From Stromatinia cepivora (Eukaryota; Ascomycota; Leotiomycetes; Helotiales; Sclerotiniaceae), in contig RCTD01000010.1 of assembly GCA_014898415.1 (NCBI GenBank), forward strand, positions 558,001-622,000: 64,000 nt of DNA, given 5' to 3'. Below are positions 22,950 through 36,153 of the stretch, one piece after another. The translations under genes and the position numbers were made by a program. The notes under the pieces were generated by a model. It saw only the letters and a list, made by a program, of their open reading frames with translations, searched no databases and had not been told where the DNA came from. Within the stretch, counting starts at the first letter, position 1. Each line of letters begins with the position of its first letter.

Positions 22950-23230
22950 GATCGGATATTACTAATGGTTTCCCTACCTGTTATTTTGAGTAGGCTGTGC
23001 CCGCGGGTTATAGCTCTGGTGGGTTACCTATGGATAACCCGTTTGCAGGGCGGAGAATTGAAGAATCTGAATGGGTACCCATGGGTTATCTGCAGGTTAT
23101 CCGCGGATAACCTATACGGGGTAGGTTATTTTAAAATCTCAATGGGTAACCCACGGGGCGGGTAGTAGCTTTAATAGGTAGTCCACGGGGCGGATTATCC
23201 ACGGGTACCCGTGGGTTGCGGGTTATTTCT
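22950..23230. repeat. Cluster of palindromic GGGTTAYCC / GGGTACCC motifs
   Basis: Within about 280 bases there are many copies of GGGTTA, GGATAACC, GGGTACCC and CCACGGG in both orientations. These include the perfect palindromes GGTTATCCGCGGATAACC (23095-23112) and CCACGGGTACCCGTGG (23199-23214). Such arrays resemble subterminal transposase-binding repeats of some hAT elements, but I found no terminal repeats or target duplication here. Confidence 0.65.
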
Positions 23231-26200
23231 GCGCAGCGTAATTTTGAGTCATTTCGAGTGGGTGGCTTCGCTTGGTCCTTTTCATTGTCATCAATTATTA
23301 TCCCTTTTTATGTATAATGTTGTCATCCAATGACCATGCATTCTTTCATCTCCCATCCATCTTCCTTCTTGATGTGATCCAAAAGGCTTCTTGGAGGGGT
23401 TGTGGACTTGCGATAATCATCTGTGTTGTCTCACGTTGCTTTCATGAGCACTGTTTGCTATGTTCTGATAATCACAAATGTATTTGTTTGTGCAGCCCGT
23501 CAGGTGGTTTACATATAATCTTGGACTCAGAGGAAGATGGTTTTGGATTTATTCACTCTATATCTAGTTGTGAGAAGATCTGTGGATATAGATGCAGTAT
23601 ACACAATTAAACCACAAAGTGAATAGTGGACTATGGATCTGCACTTCGCAGCGCATCCGAGGAAAACCGAGTCCTCGTTCCTTAACACGCTGGTGAGCCA
23701 GACTTGAGTTGAGACCCTGTAAACTTGGAAAAGAGGGTTGAATGATGTTTTCTTATTGCTCCTAGAGTTTGAAGTTCAGGACGTTGATCGCTTAGTTATT
23801 TTTTTGCGGGGTTTTGTTGTTGTTTTGTAGGTTTTGATTCCCGCTGTCTTTTACGTCTCGTTGTTGTCCCAAATCTGTATTATTGTCATTGTTCTCACCC
23901 TCTCATTAGGTTCATATCGTCCTAAACGCATCTCTCGGACAATCAGATCAAAACCTATCTTTAGCCTTCAGTTTGTTGCGCGATAGATAGTGCGGATTGC
24001 TCATTGGATGCAAAGCAAACTAAATTTCTGGTACTGTGGTTTCACGGAATAGTTACGGGATACCAAGGAGAATTTGTGCTGAGTTGTAAAGATCCCGCTT
24101 GAGTTTGTGAGTTCAAGTACGGGGTGTGGATGAAATTTGGATGTTGGTGTTTTCGTGAATGGATGGGTAGTAAGGTTTTTGGAACGATGCGAAAAGAGGG
24201 AATGCAAATGGATGAGTATAGAAAATTTAGGACGGGAAATGCGATAAATACTGGAAATATCTCGATTCTGAAATATAAAGTTGATTATATCTGTATTAAG
24301 GAGAGTATAAGTAGATTTACGTCACTGATTCGAATTGTATGCTTGTCAGACTGAACTAAGGTTGGGAACATTGATACCAAAAGATATTTAATATATTAAA
24401 ATCTTGAGGCTATTCGGATTATTCAAAATACTTGCTGTCGTTTCAAAACTACGCCTAATGTTATCCTTCTCAGTATTTTGCCATATGATTTCTGTCATAA
24501 CTTCTCCAACCCTATCTATATCAACCAGTATTACTTCAACTCTTAATATTGGCTTTGGATGCGTTTTGGGCTTGTTATAGCTAAATTGTGTTCGAGGCAA
24601 TGGTACGTCAGTCTTGCAACAGATCACACACTTGTGTTATGATCCGTCCCAATGGAAACGACTGTGTGGTTCCAAAAAGTATCTGGGTGTGACTTGTATA
24701 GACTTGTATCCATTTCATCTAGATCTTCATTCGCAGACCAGAATTGACGGCTCGCTTGGCATTCTGGTCAATAAATGGTACAGATGCGCGTGCTAAGTGA
24801 GATATGAAGGTTTACTATAATGTATGAATATGCGAATTAAAATACTAATTATCAAGCTATAAATTTCGTGGCTAGGTTCAGGAGATGAATAAGTGCGGTG
24901 AGATGGCCAAAAATGGAACAAAGCAGGGATTAGGAAGGCTGGCCAATATGGGTGGTATATGAAAGCTAATAATCTTTCTTGATGCTGAAAAGTTAGTTAT
25001 AAGCTAGAGTTAGCGGTTGAACCTCTATCACCCAGACTCAAAATCTGTCTGTTGTTGTCAAATACCATGCTTTTCAGATGTCCGGTTTTCCGCTGTGGAC
25101 TTATATTTTAGTTTTGTTATCCCAGATTTTATCTTGCATTGTCGAAACCTTATGCTCTGTCCCTAATGGCCTTCTTCCTATGCTTATTCTTGTATATGTA
25201 AAAATTTAATTTTCAAATCCAGAGCCTACTAGATATTGACCCTTACGTACCTCCCCATATCATATGCGGAGCTCGAGGATCACTGATGAATTTCATTGGA
25301 TTTATATAAGTTTTATTTACTCTTGGGAGGATCCTTACACCGGATAATAGCTAGCTCAGGCATGGGTTAATCATTGAGAGGCAACCTTAGGATCCAGGAG
25401 AAACTACAGGTGGACGAAATGTGCAGATGAAAGCTTTGAGGGTAAATGTTGAGGTGTAAAGGTTTTATGAATGGATTGAGTTTTAGATTGATTGCACACA
25501 GAGAGCATGGAAGAAAGCACAGGAGAGAGCTTCAAACCAGTTTGAAGAACAACAAGTGGTCGCACGTTAAGTGAGTACATATCTTCTCCTTACCTTGGGG
25601 GAGGGTGTTCGGAAAGATAGATACGTATTTATTTATTGGCTTTGTTTGACCTAATCTATCATTTTATTTTCTATTGTTGCATATTCAGGTATCTGTTATC
25701 GAGGGTTTTCATTGTCGCTCAAAATTTCCTTTTCTTTCAAATCTTCATTGTCCCATATGTATGTTTTTGATTCTCTCGGCAGATGTTCTGCTCAGGCACC
25801 TTGGCCTAAGTATTAGTATACTGGTATGTTCCAAACCCGCATATGCGCAGCTCTCCACGAATCTGTTCAAGCTCTATATTGGAATTTTAATATCTCAGAT
25901 AGCTTGTAAAGGGTTCTGTTTACTTCATGGAGAATTTAATGCGGGGTCCATCAATCGTAGAGTGCTGGTGAATATTTGACGCAAGACAGAGCTTGTTCTG
26001 TAAAATTGAATTTATGTACTACAAGTCAATATCAACTGAAGCCCTTTGAGATTGAGATCCGAAAAGACTCGTAGATACTGCATGTATCACATGGAGACGA
26101 GTTTCTGTCAATCCCCATAGATTTTAAACCGGGTTTGTAACTTCCCGTGTCCGCGGAATAGCTGATCTCCTGAGGCGGTTGGATGTTTCAGGATGCATCT

Positions 26201-27423
26201 CATCCTTACCCTCTATATTCTATCTTATATTGTCACTTTTTGAAGCGCTTATCTTTCAGAGTTTTTGCTGTCATAGTTAAATATATATCTTTATAATCCG
26301 AAGCAGTACACCAATTCAGCCTAACCATCCATCGCATTCTCTATTCCGCTTCATATTCGTTCTTGCTTGTGTATTGAGAAATAATAGCTGAGCTAAAAGC
26401 TGCCACGCACCTCGATCGACCTAACAAGAACTTCTTTTTCCTGTGTGAAGTTGTTTACTCTGAAGAGGTTAGGCTTACTGTGCTTTTAAGACATGTTTTT
26501 CTTTTCGCAGAGGTGAAGTTCTAACATTCGCTTGAATCTCTTTATTATACAGAGAGGATATTCTTGGCAAAAGCAAGGAGTACTCAATCCGAGATCTGGC
26601 TTAACAAAAGACATAGGCAGATAAGAGGGAGGTATAAAAGAGATTTGCAGCCAGATGAGTTCAAACTTGAGCTTCAATTAGATTACTTTCTTAGAAAAGG
26701 AACTTCAGGGCGTGGTAGTGTTTCCGTGAATTTTTGAGCACTCAATCTTGTTGAGAAATACAAATAACTTAGCTTGATGTAATGCGCCTGGAGCCCAACC
26801 TTCTCTTTGCTTTACACTCGATGAATTCATTACCATTATCATTACATGTAATTTTATCATCAAATCTCGGTACTGCTGTTCCTACGATACTAGCCCAGCC
26901 AGGTCTTCAGTTTTCGCAACTACAAATTCTGAAGTTGGCGAATGCCATCTTTAGGACAAAATGGAAGATGCCAGAAACGCAACGCGCTACCATGGCAACA
27001 GGAAAAGACTTGCCCATGGTAGTGACAAACTAACTCAAAAGCGGATTTATTAACGAAAGGAAATTGCTTCTCGCCAATTATGTTGATAGCTACGATTTGC
27101 TTGTCTTTGGTTTAATGATTTATGGACTTGACCTACCTCAATTCCTCTTTTATTTCAGAGAGTCGAATGTTCGCTGATGCGAATCCAGTGCTCTGTTCTG
27201 GAATGTCTTCAAAGGAAAGAGCCAAGACCACAAAATGGGATGTACACTAAAGTTTAAGTAGAGAGTCATTGGTTGACACGCCGGTCACTTGTTCTTTGTT
27301 TCGATTTCTAATTATCCTGATCTATTGTTGGGGCGGTGTATGATTCTTCACCCTCCTAGAGGTTACATGAGAGTCCGCGCATAATCATCCCCTTCTAACC
27401 CAAACGCCATGCATCATGCCATT
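23231..27423. other. 4.2-kb region without a supported gene
   Basis: Only short unconvincing ORFs on both strands. No motif, splice-linked frame or repeat that I can name. Confidence 0.5.
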
Positions 27424-28668
27424 TTAATTGTCTACCCAATCATACTCCGGCAACTCATGATCAGAACCACCTTGATCGTTTGGAAGAAGCTTATGAGCTT
27501 TCGTCTTGCTAACGAACCAGATTATGGAATCTCTTATCCTCATACCCCATCTAGTTTGAGGCATGGCAAGTTGTGGAAATCCAGGTGGAAGATCCTCCAT
27601 TTTCTTATAGATCGGTCGAAATACCTCTTCGTATCGTCGCAAGGCTTTTGGAATGTCATCGCTACTCTGGATCTTCGATAACTCTCCTGCCAGTATATAA
27701 GCGCTGTCAATGGCTAAAGAAGTTCCAACGCCGAAAGTCGCCATCGCAGCATCTCCAATTACTGCAGCACGTCCGTTGGTCCATTTTGGTAGCTTAATTT
27801 GGGCCGCCTTGGCCATGTAGAAGTCCTCTGACTTATCCAGCCCCTCCAATATCTGCTTGGCTTCCCAACCACAATTCTCAAAATATGAATGCAGCATAAG
27901 TTTCGTGGCTTCAGTTCCTTCCTTCATTGCCTTTTCCACCAGTGGATCCTGAACTCCGTGTTTTGGCATTGTGATACATAGGTAGACGCCCTTGGTAGAA
28001 GGACTTCGATGTGGTCGCGTCATCATACATAGACCTTTTGGTGCGCTGAAAATCTCCCAGAACTTTGAATCGTTTGGTTGGCTCGGGATGCTGAAGAAAG
28101 CGATGTATTGGCCAATAAAATTGTAACTGTTTTTGAGAACTTCTTCGTCCAAAATCATGGATCGAATCTTGGATGTGGACCCATCTGCACCAACAACGAA
28201 GTCAAAGGTATCTTTTGAGCCGCCATTGAAAGTCACATCAACACCTGCCTCTGTCTGCCGAAGAGTTTTGACAAAATCACCGTATACATATTGAACACCA
28301 TCAAAAGTTTTCGTAGCTTCCAGGAAGAGCTCAGATAGATCAGCCCTCAAAATTTCGTAATTGGACGTGAAAGTATCACCGGCTGGAAATTTTGCGAATG
28401 GTTTTCCTGCCGAGTTTAACATCATTGTACCCTTTTCAGTCGTAAACCGCGCACGAATAGCCTCTTCCAATTTCATCTTCTTCGCAATCTCAACGGCTGC
28501 GCCATGAATATCGATTGCTTGCCCGGTGGCTCTTGGAACAGGTGACCGCTCGATGATTTTGATTGATGTATTGAGCCGGGTCCTGGAAAGCCAATATGCA
28601 AAACATGGTCCTGCTATGCCGGCTCCTGAGATTAGGACTTTTAATTTGGGTGTAGGTGTAACCAACAT
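27424..28668 (-). CDS. FAD-dependent monooxygenase
   Basis: Single exon, 414 residues, ATG at 28668. The N-terminal dinucleotide-binding motif GAGIAGPCFAYWL (about 14-26), the DG motif FVVGADGSTSKIR (about 156) and the GD motif AAVIGDAAMATFGVGTSLA (about 300) are in the order typical of the aromatic-hydroxylase/TetX-like flavoprotein monooxygenases. These use FAD, NAD(P)H and O2 to hydroxylate an organic substrate. The substrate cannot be told. Length is normal for the family and no frame damage is seen. Many fungal members belong to secondary-metabolism or detoxification pathways, but no other biosynthetic gene lies beside this one. Confidence 0.9.
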   Translation of the reverse strand: MLVTPTPKLKVLISGAGIAGPCFAYWLSRTRLNTSIKIIERSPVPRATGQAIDIHGAAVEIAKKMKLEEAIRARFTTEKGTMMLNSAGKPFAKFPAGDTFTSNYEILRADLSELFLEATKTFDGVQYVYGDFVKTLRQTEAGVDVTFNGGSKDTFDFVVGADGSTSKIRSMILDEEVLKNSYNFIGQYIAFFSIPSQPNDSKFWEIFSAPKGLCMMTRPHRSPSTKGVYLCITMPKHGVQDPLVEKAMKEGTEATKLMLHSYFENCGWEAKQILEGLDKSEDFYMAKAAQIKLPKWTNGRAAVIGDAAMATFGVGTSLAIDSAYILAGELSKIQSSDDIPKALRRYEEVFRPIYKKMEDLPPGFPQLAMPQTRWGMRIRDSIIWFVSKTKAHKLLPNDQGGSDHELPEYDWVDN

Positions 28669-29746
28669 CGTTCGAGGTCATGTCATGAACTATTCACTTA
28701 GAATTGACCTTGCATATATAGTTCTAACAGCCGTGAGAAAAAAATGTTCATCTAGGCAAAAGCGGACACGGTGTGAACAAACACGAGCGGAGTGTCAGAA
28801 ATGGTCCTGACATGCTGATGTGTACTAATTCGCATTCGCTTCTCCGTCATCATTGTCATAGAGTCATAGAATTTCTTCTATGTTTCAAAAACAAATCCTT
28901 TTTTCACGTAAATACCTTGCTATACATGGGATGAGGTGCTGTCATCTTTGTCCTTACCAACAAGTTGTGGTGGCTGAATTAGTCTTCGGATGCTTCGGTT
29001 ATCGGGTCTTCGGGGATTTCTATAACCCGAAACTATCTAGGGTATCAGTCTTGAGTGTCACGTGTTAACAAATCGACATCCCTTCTTAACTAATTGAAGA
29101 ATCAATGATATTTTGTTTGAAATGGTTCCATGTGTCAGCTATCAAGACAGTCTCTCAAACTTGTAATTCTACTTTGAAATTTTACATTATTAGCAGATTT
29201 TAGATACATTTTCAAAAATGCACAACTAGACGGAGCCACGTGACTATCACCAAGAAATCTATCGTTGATCATTTATGGATAAATCAGTGCGAGAAAAGGG
29301 TCAATATACTGTATAATTGTATAACTTATTCATCCAGTTTCCTACGGAGTGAGCTATATATATTGTTCTACTCATCTTGCTATTATATGGGTCATCAAGG
29401 ATTGAGCAACCCTGAACAACATGTTTTCAAAACAAGGAGTTATCCAGGAGATAGAGCTTCATCTGCAGATATGACAAATTCTTTCATAGTAGTCCTCCGT
29501 GCATGTACTACACAATCACAATGGATGGATAGTCAAGTATTGGTAAAGTTGTATAATCTTCATTAAACAAAGAACATTAGGGTGAACGATGGACAATAAC
29601 TAACTCCCGTCATGATCAATTTCAGTCGGTGGTATCACCTTATACACGCCATAAGACGCGCTACTCAACATATTTGCGCCGTCCGCGGTCATAATTCATG
29701 TCATTCTCCGCATCCCGCCTGTCTCTTCAAGCACCTTTCCATGTCA
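28669..29746. other. Intergenic between monooxygenase and membrane protein genes
   Basis: About 1.1 kb of AT-rich sequence containing the monooxygenase promoter side. No supported gene. Confidence 0.5.
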
Positions 29747-31191
29747 TCAATCTTGCTGTTCCACAAGAGTCCTGTTTACCGTTGTAAAATCGAGATTTGG
29801 ATACAACTTTGCAGTTTTCTTTGGTTTTTCCGGCTCTGAAAAATGTGAACCCTCACTCTTGTCACTACTTTTCCCGCTCGCCTTCTCAGATCTCCTACTA
29901 GACCTCGCCCTAGATCTCCTCGAATCCATTTCTCTCCAAGACATGCAACAACAGCAAAGCCAATACCTTACTACTGACCCAAATCTCGCAAATAATTTTT
30001 GGTATACGCGGAAGAATTTTGCAAAGTGTGGTGTACAGGCGATGATCAAGCCGATCCAGAGTTCTCCGGCAGTGAGTGCCCATACAGCGACGGCATTCCA
30101 TGTGCGATCGCGACTGCTGTTTAGAACGGCACGGTAAATAATGCTTAGAATTGAGGCTATAATGGCACTGCATATTGTCAGTACATCGCTCCACTGGGTT
30201 TCTCGGCAACTCATTCGGGACGAAGAAACCATCCGGAAATGGAGAAATGGAAACTTACAGGAATCCAGTCGCGAAAATAAGCATGACAGCGATTTTTTTT
30301 CTTCCGCTGCATTTTAAGTCCACTAACCGCAAGCGCAGGAACAAGAAAAAGATATACATCAATTGCTAGTCCCACCACAGCCGTCGGTATACTAATTTCT
30401 TGGGATTTAATGACCCCGACAGCTTTTAAGTAATGCTCGGCAAATGTTTCTCCTATATGCGGGAATGACCAAAAGATGGTGCAGGACATAATTACCAAAT
30501 AAAATATTGAAGTGATTATGATGCCAAGATAGCATGATATTTTGACCCAGTTTAGTCGAGAGAATATTTCGATGTAGGTTAAAAAAATGGTGATTTTGAT
30601 TAGGCCAAGACATATAGGAGTAAGAAGGCCAATGACTGCGGCGGTTTTGAAATATGCGCGTGGTAGCACGATTTTGGATAATGGGACGTCCCATTGATGA
30701 ATACCGGTCTGCCCTTCACCAGTAACGCACAACTACAATGCCAGCCACAATTAATAGGTACTTTCAGGGCAATTTCTCTCGGCAAACCAGGGAACTAAAT
30801 ACGAGGGATGTTGAGATAAACAGAGCTGGGAACAAAAAGATTGTGCGCTTACTATCAAGTCGATAAACATGGCTAATGCAGCGAGCACGGCGATTGTGAA
30901 AAAAGTATCGCTCCAAGCCCATTTTATAGGCCGTCTGAGTTTGAAAATCACCCATCCTCTGATAGCAACACATATTGACGTGATGACAATTCCGACAATT
31001 GAGAAAGCTAGAAGTATACCTCCTATACTTTTAGGATCGATGAAATTAGACGTGATACCTGGCGGAGGCTTTTGTGTTGGAATTTGTGCAAGAACTGATT
31101 CTGGAAGGTCCGCGACAGAGGGAGTGGCCTGCGAAGGAGATCCGTCTGCACGTTCAAATAGTAGCTTAAAGTTGAGAGCTATTGGCGCCAT
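29747..31191 (-). pseudogene. Rhodopsin-domain (PTH11-like) integral membrane protein, frameshifted
   Basis: Three exons: 31191-30853, 30732-30259 and 30167-29747, with GT-AG introns of 120 and 91 bases. Several hydrophobic helices are visible, for example GGILLAFSIVGIVITSICVA, CLGLIKITIFLTYIEIF, ISCYLGIIITSIFYLVIM and AIDVYLFLVPALAVSG, then SLIYR-type and AELWIGL-like segments in exon 3. This is the layout of the large fungal rhodopsin-domain/PTH11-like family of plasma-membrane proteins. In exon 2 a run of eight A (plus-strand T at 30293-30300) shifts the frame. With seven A the frame would read on as the family-typical helix before the donor and join exon 3 in phase. As given, the exons sum to 1234 bases, one more than a multiple of three. 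Either a real inactivation or a homopolymer sequencing error. Confidence 0.82.
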
Positions 31192-33813
31192 AACGGCTAA
31201 TTGCTAAAAAGCCAGACACGGCGCAGGTGGTATAAAATGAAATTAATAATTTTCCGTCGCAGAGAGAAAAAATCAGCAAACCTTTTTCAACTTATTGTGC
31301 ATTAAGGACATAAAATATACCATAAAATATACCACTCGGCACTGGCAAAGATCAATGATTTTTGAATCTTCTTGCAATTCAAGATCATAACGAAAGAATA
31401 AAGAAAAGAGTCGATGATAATGATCACAGGTCATACTCCTCATTCCATAAGTCTTTCGATTTGACATTCGGGAGATGCCATTTTGCTCCAAAGATCTTTT
31501 GGAAAAGTTAAGTCAGGCAAGGCCACTAGAAAAAAAACCCCTTTTCAAAATTCTGTAAAAAAATACGAATCGTTAATTCAGCCAATCAGGATGAAAAATT
31601 AAGACAAAGAGTACAAAAACTATGCCAAAGAAGGTTAGTCCAACGACGAATGCCGGAATATAAGAACTTAGAAGGACATTCTATTGATTAAGCGTAGTAA
31701 CTAATCTTAATGTGGGAAAGTAAGGTGAGTACACAACCAATCATGTTCAGGAAGGAGACCTCACACATGAAGCTAAAAATCTATTTACCACCAAATGAGG
31801 CTTTTTTACTACGTGTATTCTTTCAACTATTAGTATCAAGGAAAATGAACAAAGCTGTTAATGTCACTGCATAGAAGAACACGTCAGTCGAAAAATTAAA
31901 CCTCTATGGATGTGGGAATTTCAAGAAACATTTTGACTCGAACTTCTTTGTTTTGTTCTTTAGCTTTTGTTTTACCAATGATATCTTGTACTCCAATATC
32001 CTTTTTGCTTAACTCGCAACTAGTTACTAAAATCATCTGGAACTTGCCGGTAAAATTTAAAGAAGTCCTAGAAGCCTATCCTTAGAGCCTCGATAAATTG
32101 ATTTCAGAAACAAAGTAATGTGATAAAACAACTTTAAAGGGGGTTTTCTTTGTGAAGGCTACAATCCTTTCAGTGGCTTATTATTGCTCCCCCATCTATC
32201 TGTTGAAAATTGACGACTTTCTGTCTTACTTATGTATCCTGGTTGATAGTCTGATAGACGTGAAACCTTTCTGTAGAAATATAGTACATTGATGATGCGA
32301 TCTAAACTGCTATCTCAAATCAAAAATTTTACGAGATAACCATTCAGTGACAATGCGAAAACAATTAAGAAGCAATAATAAGCCCCAAAATTTCAATATC
32401 TCTTATGCCAGCCTTCCACCTCAACCCACCGCAACCAAATTCTCACCAAAAATTACCACAAAAAGATTTGAAGTGCTTAAACATAATTCACGCTCCCAAA
32501 ACACCCGATTTATACGGATTTGGCAAGGGATGTTAAAAATTTGATGAATCCATGACGGGAACCAGGAACTCTTTCTATTAAGTGCGCAAAATCATGAACA
32601 AAGCTACCGAGTACGAGTTATTGCGGTAGAACTTGATAGGTTTGGACTAAATCACCTTTCTTAGTTCCTCGACTGAATAATGCGTCGCAAAAGTTTAGTA
32701 GCTTGAAGGAAATAATTGAGTGAAGCTTACACTTCCTGTTCACTGGAAGAAAAGAAACTTAATGTAAGAGGATGAGTAAATGAGTCTCACTTTCGCAGCT
32801 CGACCACCGCACCCATCACCTCGTTACTCCAAGCTTTTGGATTTCATCCTTTGATAGTATATTTGCCTATAACAATTCAGAGGATAACTCCAATACTAAT
32901 GCAACTCCAAGTCATGGAAGATGAAGACATCTGAAGGTTTGGGCGGGCTCGCTTGTATAGCTAATCCTAAGTTCTTTCTCTCCATACCACCTCAATGGAC
33001 TTACAGAAAGTCTCGAATGCAGCAAACATAAATTTATAATCCAATGTCTAGTAATATATGTATAGATGATCAAATCAAAGCGAAAAGAGGTAATTGTCTG
33101 GAAGCAAAAATATGTCAAGGTATGTAGAGAAAGACGGCAGTGGCGATTGCTGAGAATGCATGTCACAATTTTAAGAGGTAACCAAACACAGCATAGATTC
33201 AGGTTTCTATCGAAACATACAGACTTCTACGTGCTACTGTCCCACCCGATACACAATCCAAAATACTTTTATTGTAGAGATAGTTTTATGGCATTCCTGT
33301 ACAGCTCTTTACCGAAACGCGTAAAATGCGTTTGTTTGTGTGATCTTCCCCTTCAAGACCTAGTTTATTCTTACACTTATGACATTATAATGAATTCTAG
33401 TGACGATAAAGGGCGACTGAAGCAATTGGGGGTCCATATATGGTATTATCTATCAAGCTCTGCACTATCATGTTCACAAACACGATACCACGTGCGTTAG
33501 TGTGTAGCCAAGACCTACAAGCGAGGAGCCTTAACCTGCACTACAAATCCACTAGGTATTGCCTAACCCCTTAATATTCTCCTAGGCCCAAATTAACGAA
33601 GGGTCAATGACATCAATTTAATCGATCAGGTCGTACTATTTTAGCAGTTAGGGCAAGGCAAAACACAACCAAAATGTGATCTCCAATTCTTTTCTGTTTT
33701 TCTTTGCTCTATTAATTTATCACTTTTACTGCTCGCTCGATTATCATAGTATAATTATCTCGGTTCTGTGATCACCAACACTCGTTCATCAAGAGCAAAT
33801 TCAGACAGTAGAC
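31192..33813. other. 2.6-kb AT-rich intergenic region
   Basis: Separates the membrane protein gene from the first orphan gene. A basic 63-codon plus ORF from ATG 32353 and the plus ORF 33066-33500 have no motif or splice support. Nothing convincing. Confidence 0.5.
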
Positions 33814-34330
33814 ATGTCTTTCAATTGGGCAGATGATACCGATGAGGCAGTAAGTTGTTAACCTTTGCTCATTTTCCACGCTCCTATCATCTGTTTTCCG
33901 TTCGTTGCATTGAAATCCTACGAGTGATTCCTTATAATACCGAACAGACAACGCTGACAGGACCCGCTGCAGATTGCCGCCGGCGAGTTACCAGAGTTCG
34001 CAGGCTGTAAGACAATGCTTTTCAATTTCCTTGGTGATATTACAGAAATTCAAGTCGATGTCGGGGAAATGATCTCATGCGGGACAAGCTTGCTCAGGTG
34101 TTTGTTCTATAAGAAGTGGGGGATGCAGAATATGGGCATGGAGACAGCGGAGAGAGAACGTGTGAGTTTACTATGACAGATAATGGTCACAGATAACAAT
34201 ACTAACAGAATACTAGATCAGCGATGATGAGATGGAAGAGAAAGAGAAGGAGGAAGCAATGTTATGGCCCGGTCGAGGAAAGTGGAGAGTAAAGAGGAAG
34301 AGCCCTTTGAGAATGGTCATGTTTGCCTAG
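33814..34330 (+). CDS. Orphan array gene 1, small protein with C-terminal W/PLR tail
   Basis: Not recognised. Three exons: 33814-33849, 33961-34161 and 34217-34330, giving 116 residues; introns of 111 and 55 bases. The second intron has an ACTAAC branch site just before its acceptor. The protein begins MSFNWADDTDEA, has a central hydrophobic segment (CKTMLFNFLGDITEIQVDVG), an acidic stretch ISDDEMEEKEKEE, and ends with a basic tail WRVKRKSPLRMVMFA. The WADD start recalls SWADEV in the next gene, and the PLR tail recalls the SLRxC tails of genes 2, 6, 8 and 9. No signal peptide. The model rests on splice logic, because no exon forms a long ORF by itself. Confidence 0.6.
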
Positions 34331-35106
34331 GAAGGACTAGCAAAGGAGAATTCGGCTATGGAGACGTGGCTGCCGACACATTCGCCGGTGCGAATACCGG
34401 GGAGAAGATAGGGTAAAAGGATGGGTATATGGGGATGATACATGGTATCCAAATGATTGTGTCACCTTCTAGGGCACATCTGATAGGGCTCGCTTGTATA
34501 AAAGCTCTTAGGGAAATTTCATGTTCATTGGGCTCAACGAAGAGTCTTTATTAAATTATTCATTCTTGAACTTCGATTTTAGATCATGGAAAATTTCTTC
34601 CTGCCTCTCCGTCTCTTCTGCCGTCACCAAGCTATTACAGTTTTTTCTAGCTTGCTGAATATTGCGCAAAATATTAATGAAAAGCCCGTATACCTCCAGC
34701 TCGAAGGGTCACAGTACTGCAGACCAGTATTAAAGATAGAGGGTTCAACCAGTATGGCTGCAACTTGTACGGTCGAACGTCGTTGCGCCAACCTCGCATG
34801 TGTCTATACATACTTAAGTATCTAACACCGTGAATCAAGAGTTACAAACACATAAAACAATTCACCATCATACAATTGATATCTTCCCACAAGCGGATTT
34901 TCCCAAATCAACCACTATCCCTAAGTTACTGCCTAGTCATTTTCTTGATTGTTCATACAACTCCACACAAAAACTCAAATTCTAGTAAAACAACACAAAT
35001 TTCAAAACAACATAATCAAAGATCTATATCTAAATAAATAGCATTATTCACAGCTAAGCAATATACATCCCGATACCCCTAATTCACACCAGAAAATCGT
35101 CCCACC
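34331..35106. other. Intergenic between orphan genes 1 and 2
   Basis: 776 bases, with an A-rich leader before gene 2. No gene seen. Confidence 0.5.
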
Positions 35107-36153
35107 ATGTCTTTAGCGAAGCTATTACCACCCTTGACCAAATCATGGGCAGACGAAGTCAACGATGATTTCGAAGACCAGTTTTCCAGCGATATTGTTT
35201 CTACTAGTTATGATGTTGATACCTCTGGACTAGACCACGATAGAGAGATGGAAGACGCAGAAACAGTTCCACCTGATTTCACAGATTACGAGGTAAAAGA
35301 ATCATCCTCAATATTTGTTGGTGTGTATTTAATCATTCTCTTATAGGCTCTCGACTTCTCGGACGACGAATACACGTTTGACTCATATCACTACAATTCA
35401 GAAGCCAAGATGATGTCAAACAACGAGGGAGCTGGTGTGGTGATTTCTCCCGACGAAATCCTGTCGTTCAACACCAACTTATCGAGCAAGTACATGACAA
35501 TGAACATCCCTAGATCATTATTTTCTTCCATTCCAGGTGCCGATGCCAGTACCTTTTTCGACACTGAGTTGGATAACGAAAAGCATAATGAGATATCACG
35601 GGACGATGGCCAGAATGGTACCACAGGCAGCACCGACAAGTGGCAGGAGTACAATGACCATCAACCGGGCTATCTGAATATTAGTAGCTCAAATATCGTT
35701 TTGGATCAAAACAGTCCCGAACTTGGCAGCTCAGTCTTCTCGAATCATGGCTCAAATTACATCTCGCAGACAGAGGATGACGAAGAAGAATTTCAGATCG
35801 GCCACCCATTGATGGGAAAAGACGTGATTTGCATTCGAGAGTCATTTGTGGTAGTCAAATCCTATGAATATGATGCTCATCCGTCAAAGAAATTCTATCG
35901 TGGTTGGGTAAGCATGGCATATTCCTTGATTGCGGACTCTTGGCTCTCAAATTCCTTCTCCTCATTTTATATTATGTGTCATCTTCACTTCCTAACACAC
36001 CTTTATAATCCCATTCCTTCAGCAATCTTTTCTTCTTGGACAGCTACTAACCATTCCGGCTTGCAGGAACCAAAGACTTGGAAGTGGGCACCATCAAGTC
36101 TACGATGCTGCCAAACGGTTATTCGCGAGGAGGAAATCGAATATAAGAATTAG
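35107..36153 (+). CDS. Orphan array gene 2, acidic protein with WKWAPSSLRCC tail
   Basis: Not recognised. Exons 35107-35292, 35347-35907 and 36067-36153 give 277 residues. Introns are 54 and 159 bases; the second has no stop and is a multiple of three, so retention would add 53 residues in frame. The protein is Ser/Asp/Glu-rich and disordered, begins MSLAKLLPPLTKSWADEVND, carries a hydrophobic patch IRESFVVVKSYEYD just before the last intron, and ends in a separate exon with TWKWAPSSLRCCQTVI. The patch resembles the repeats of gene 3, and the tail resembles genes 1, 6, 8 and 9. No signal peptide or membrane helix in the spliced form. Confidence 0.75.

Noticed and set aside
33066..33500. 144-codon plus ORF before the orphan array
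   Set aside because: Composition unlike the array genes, with no splice signals or motif.
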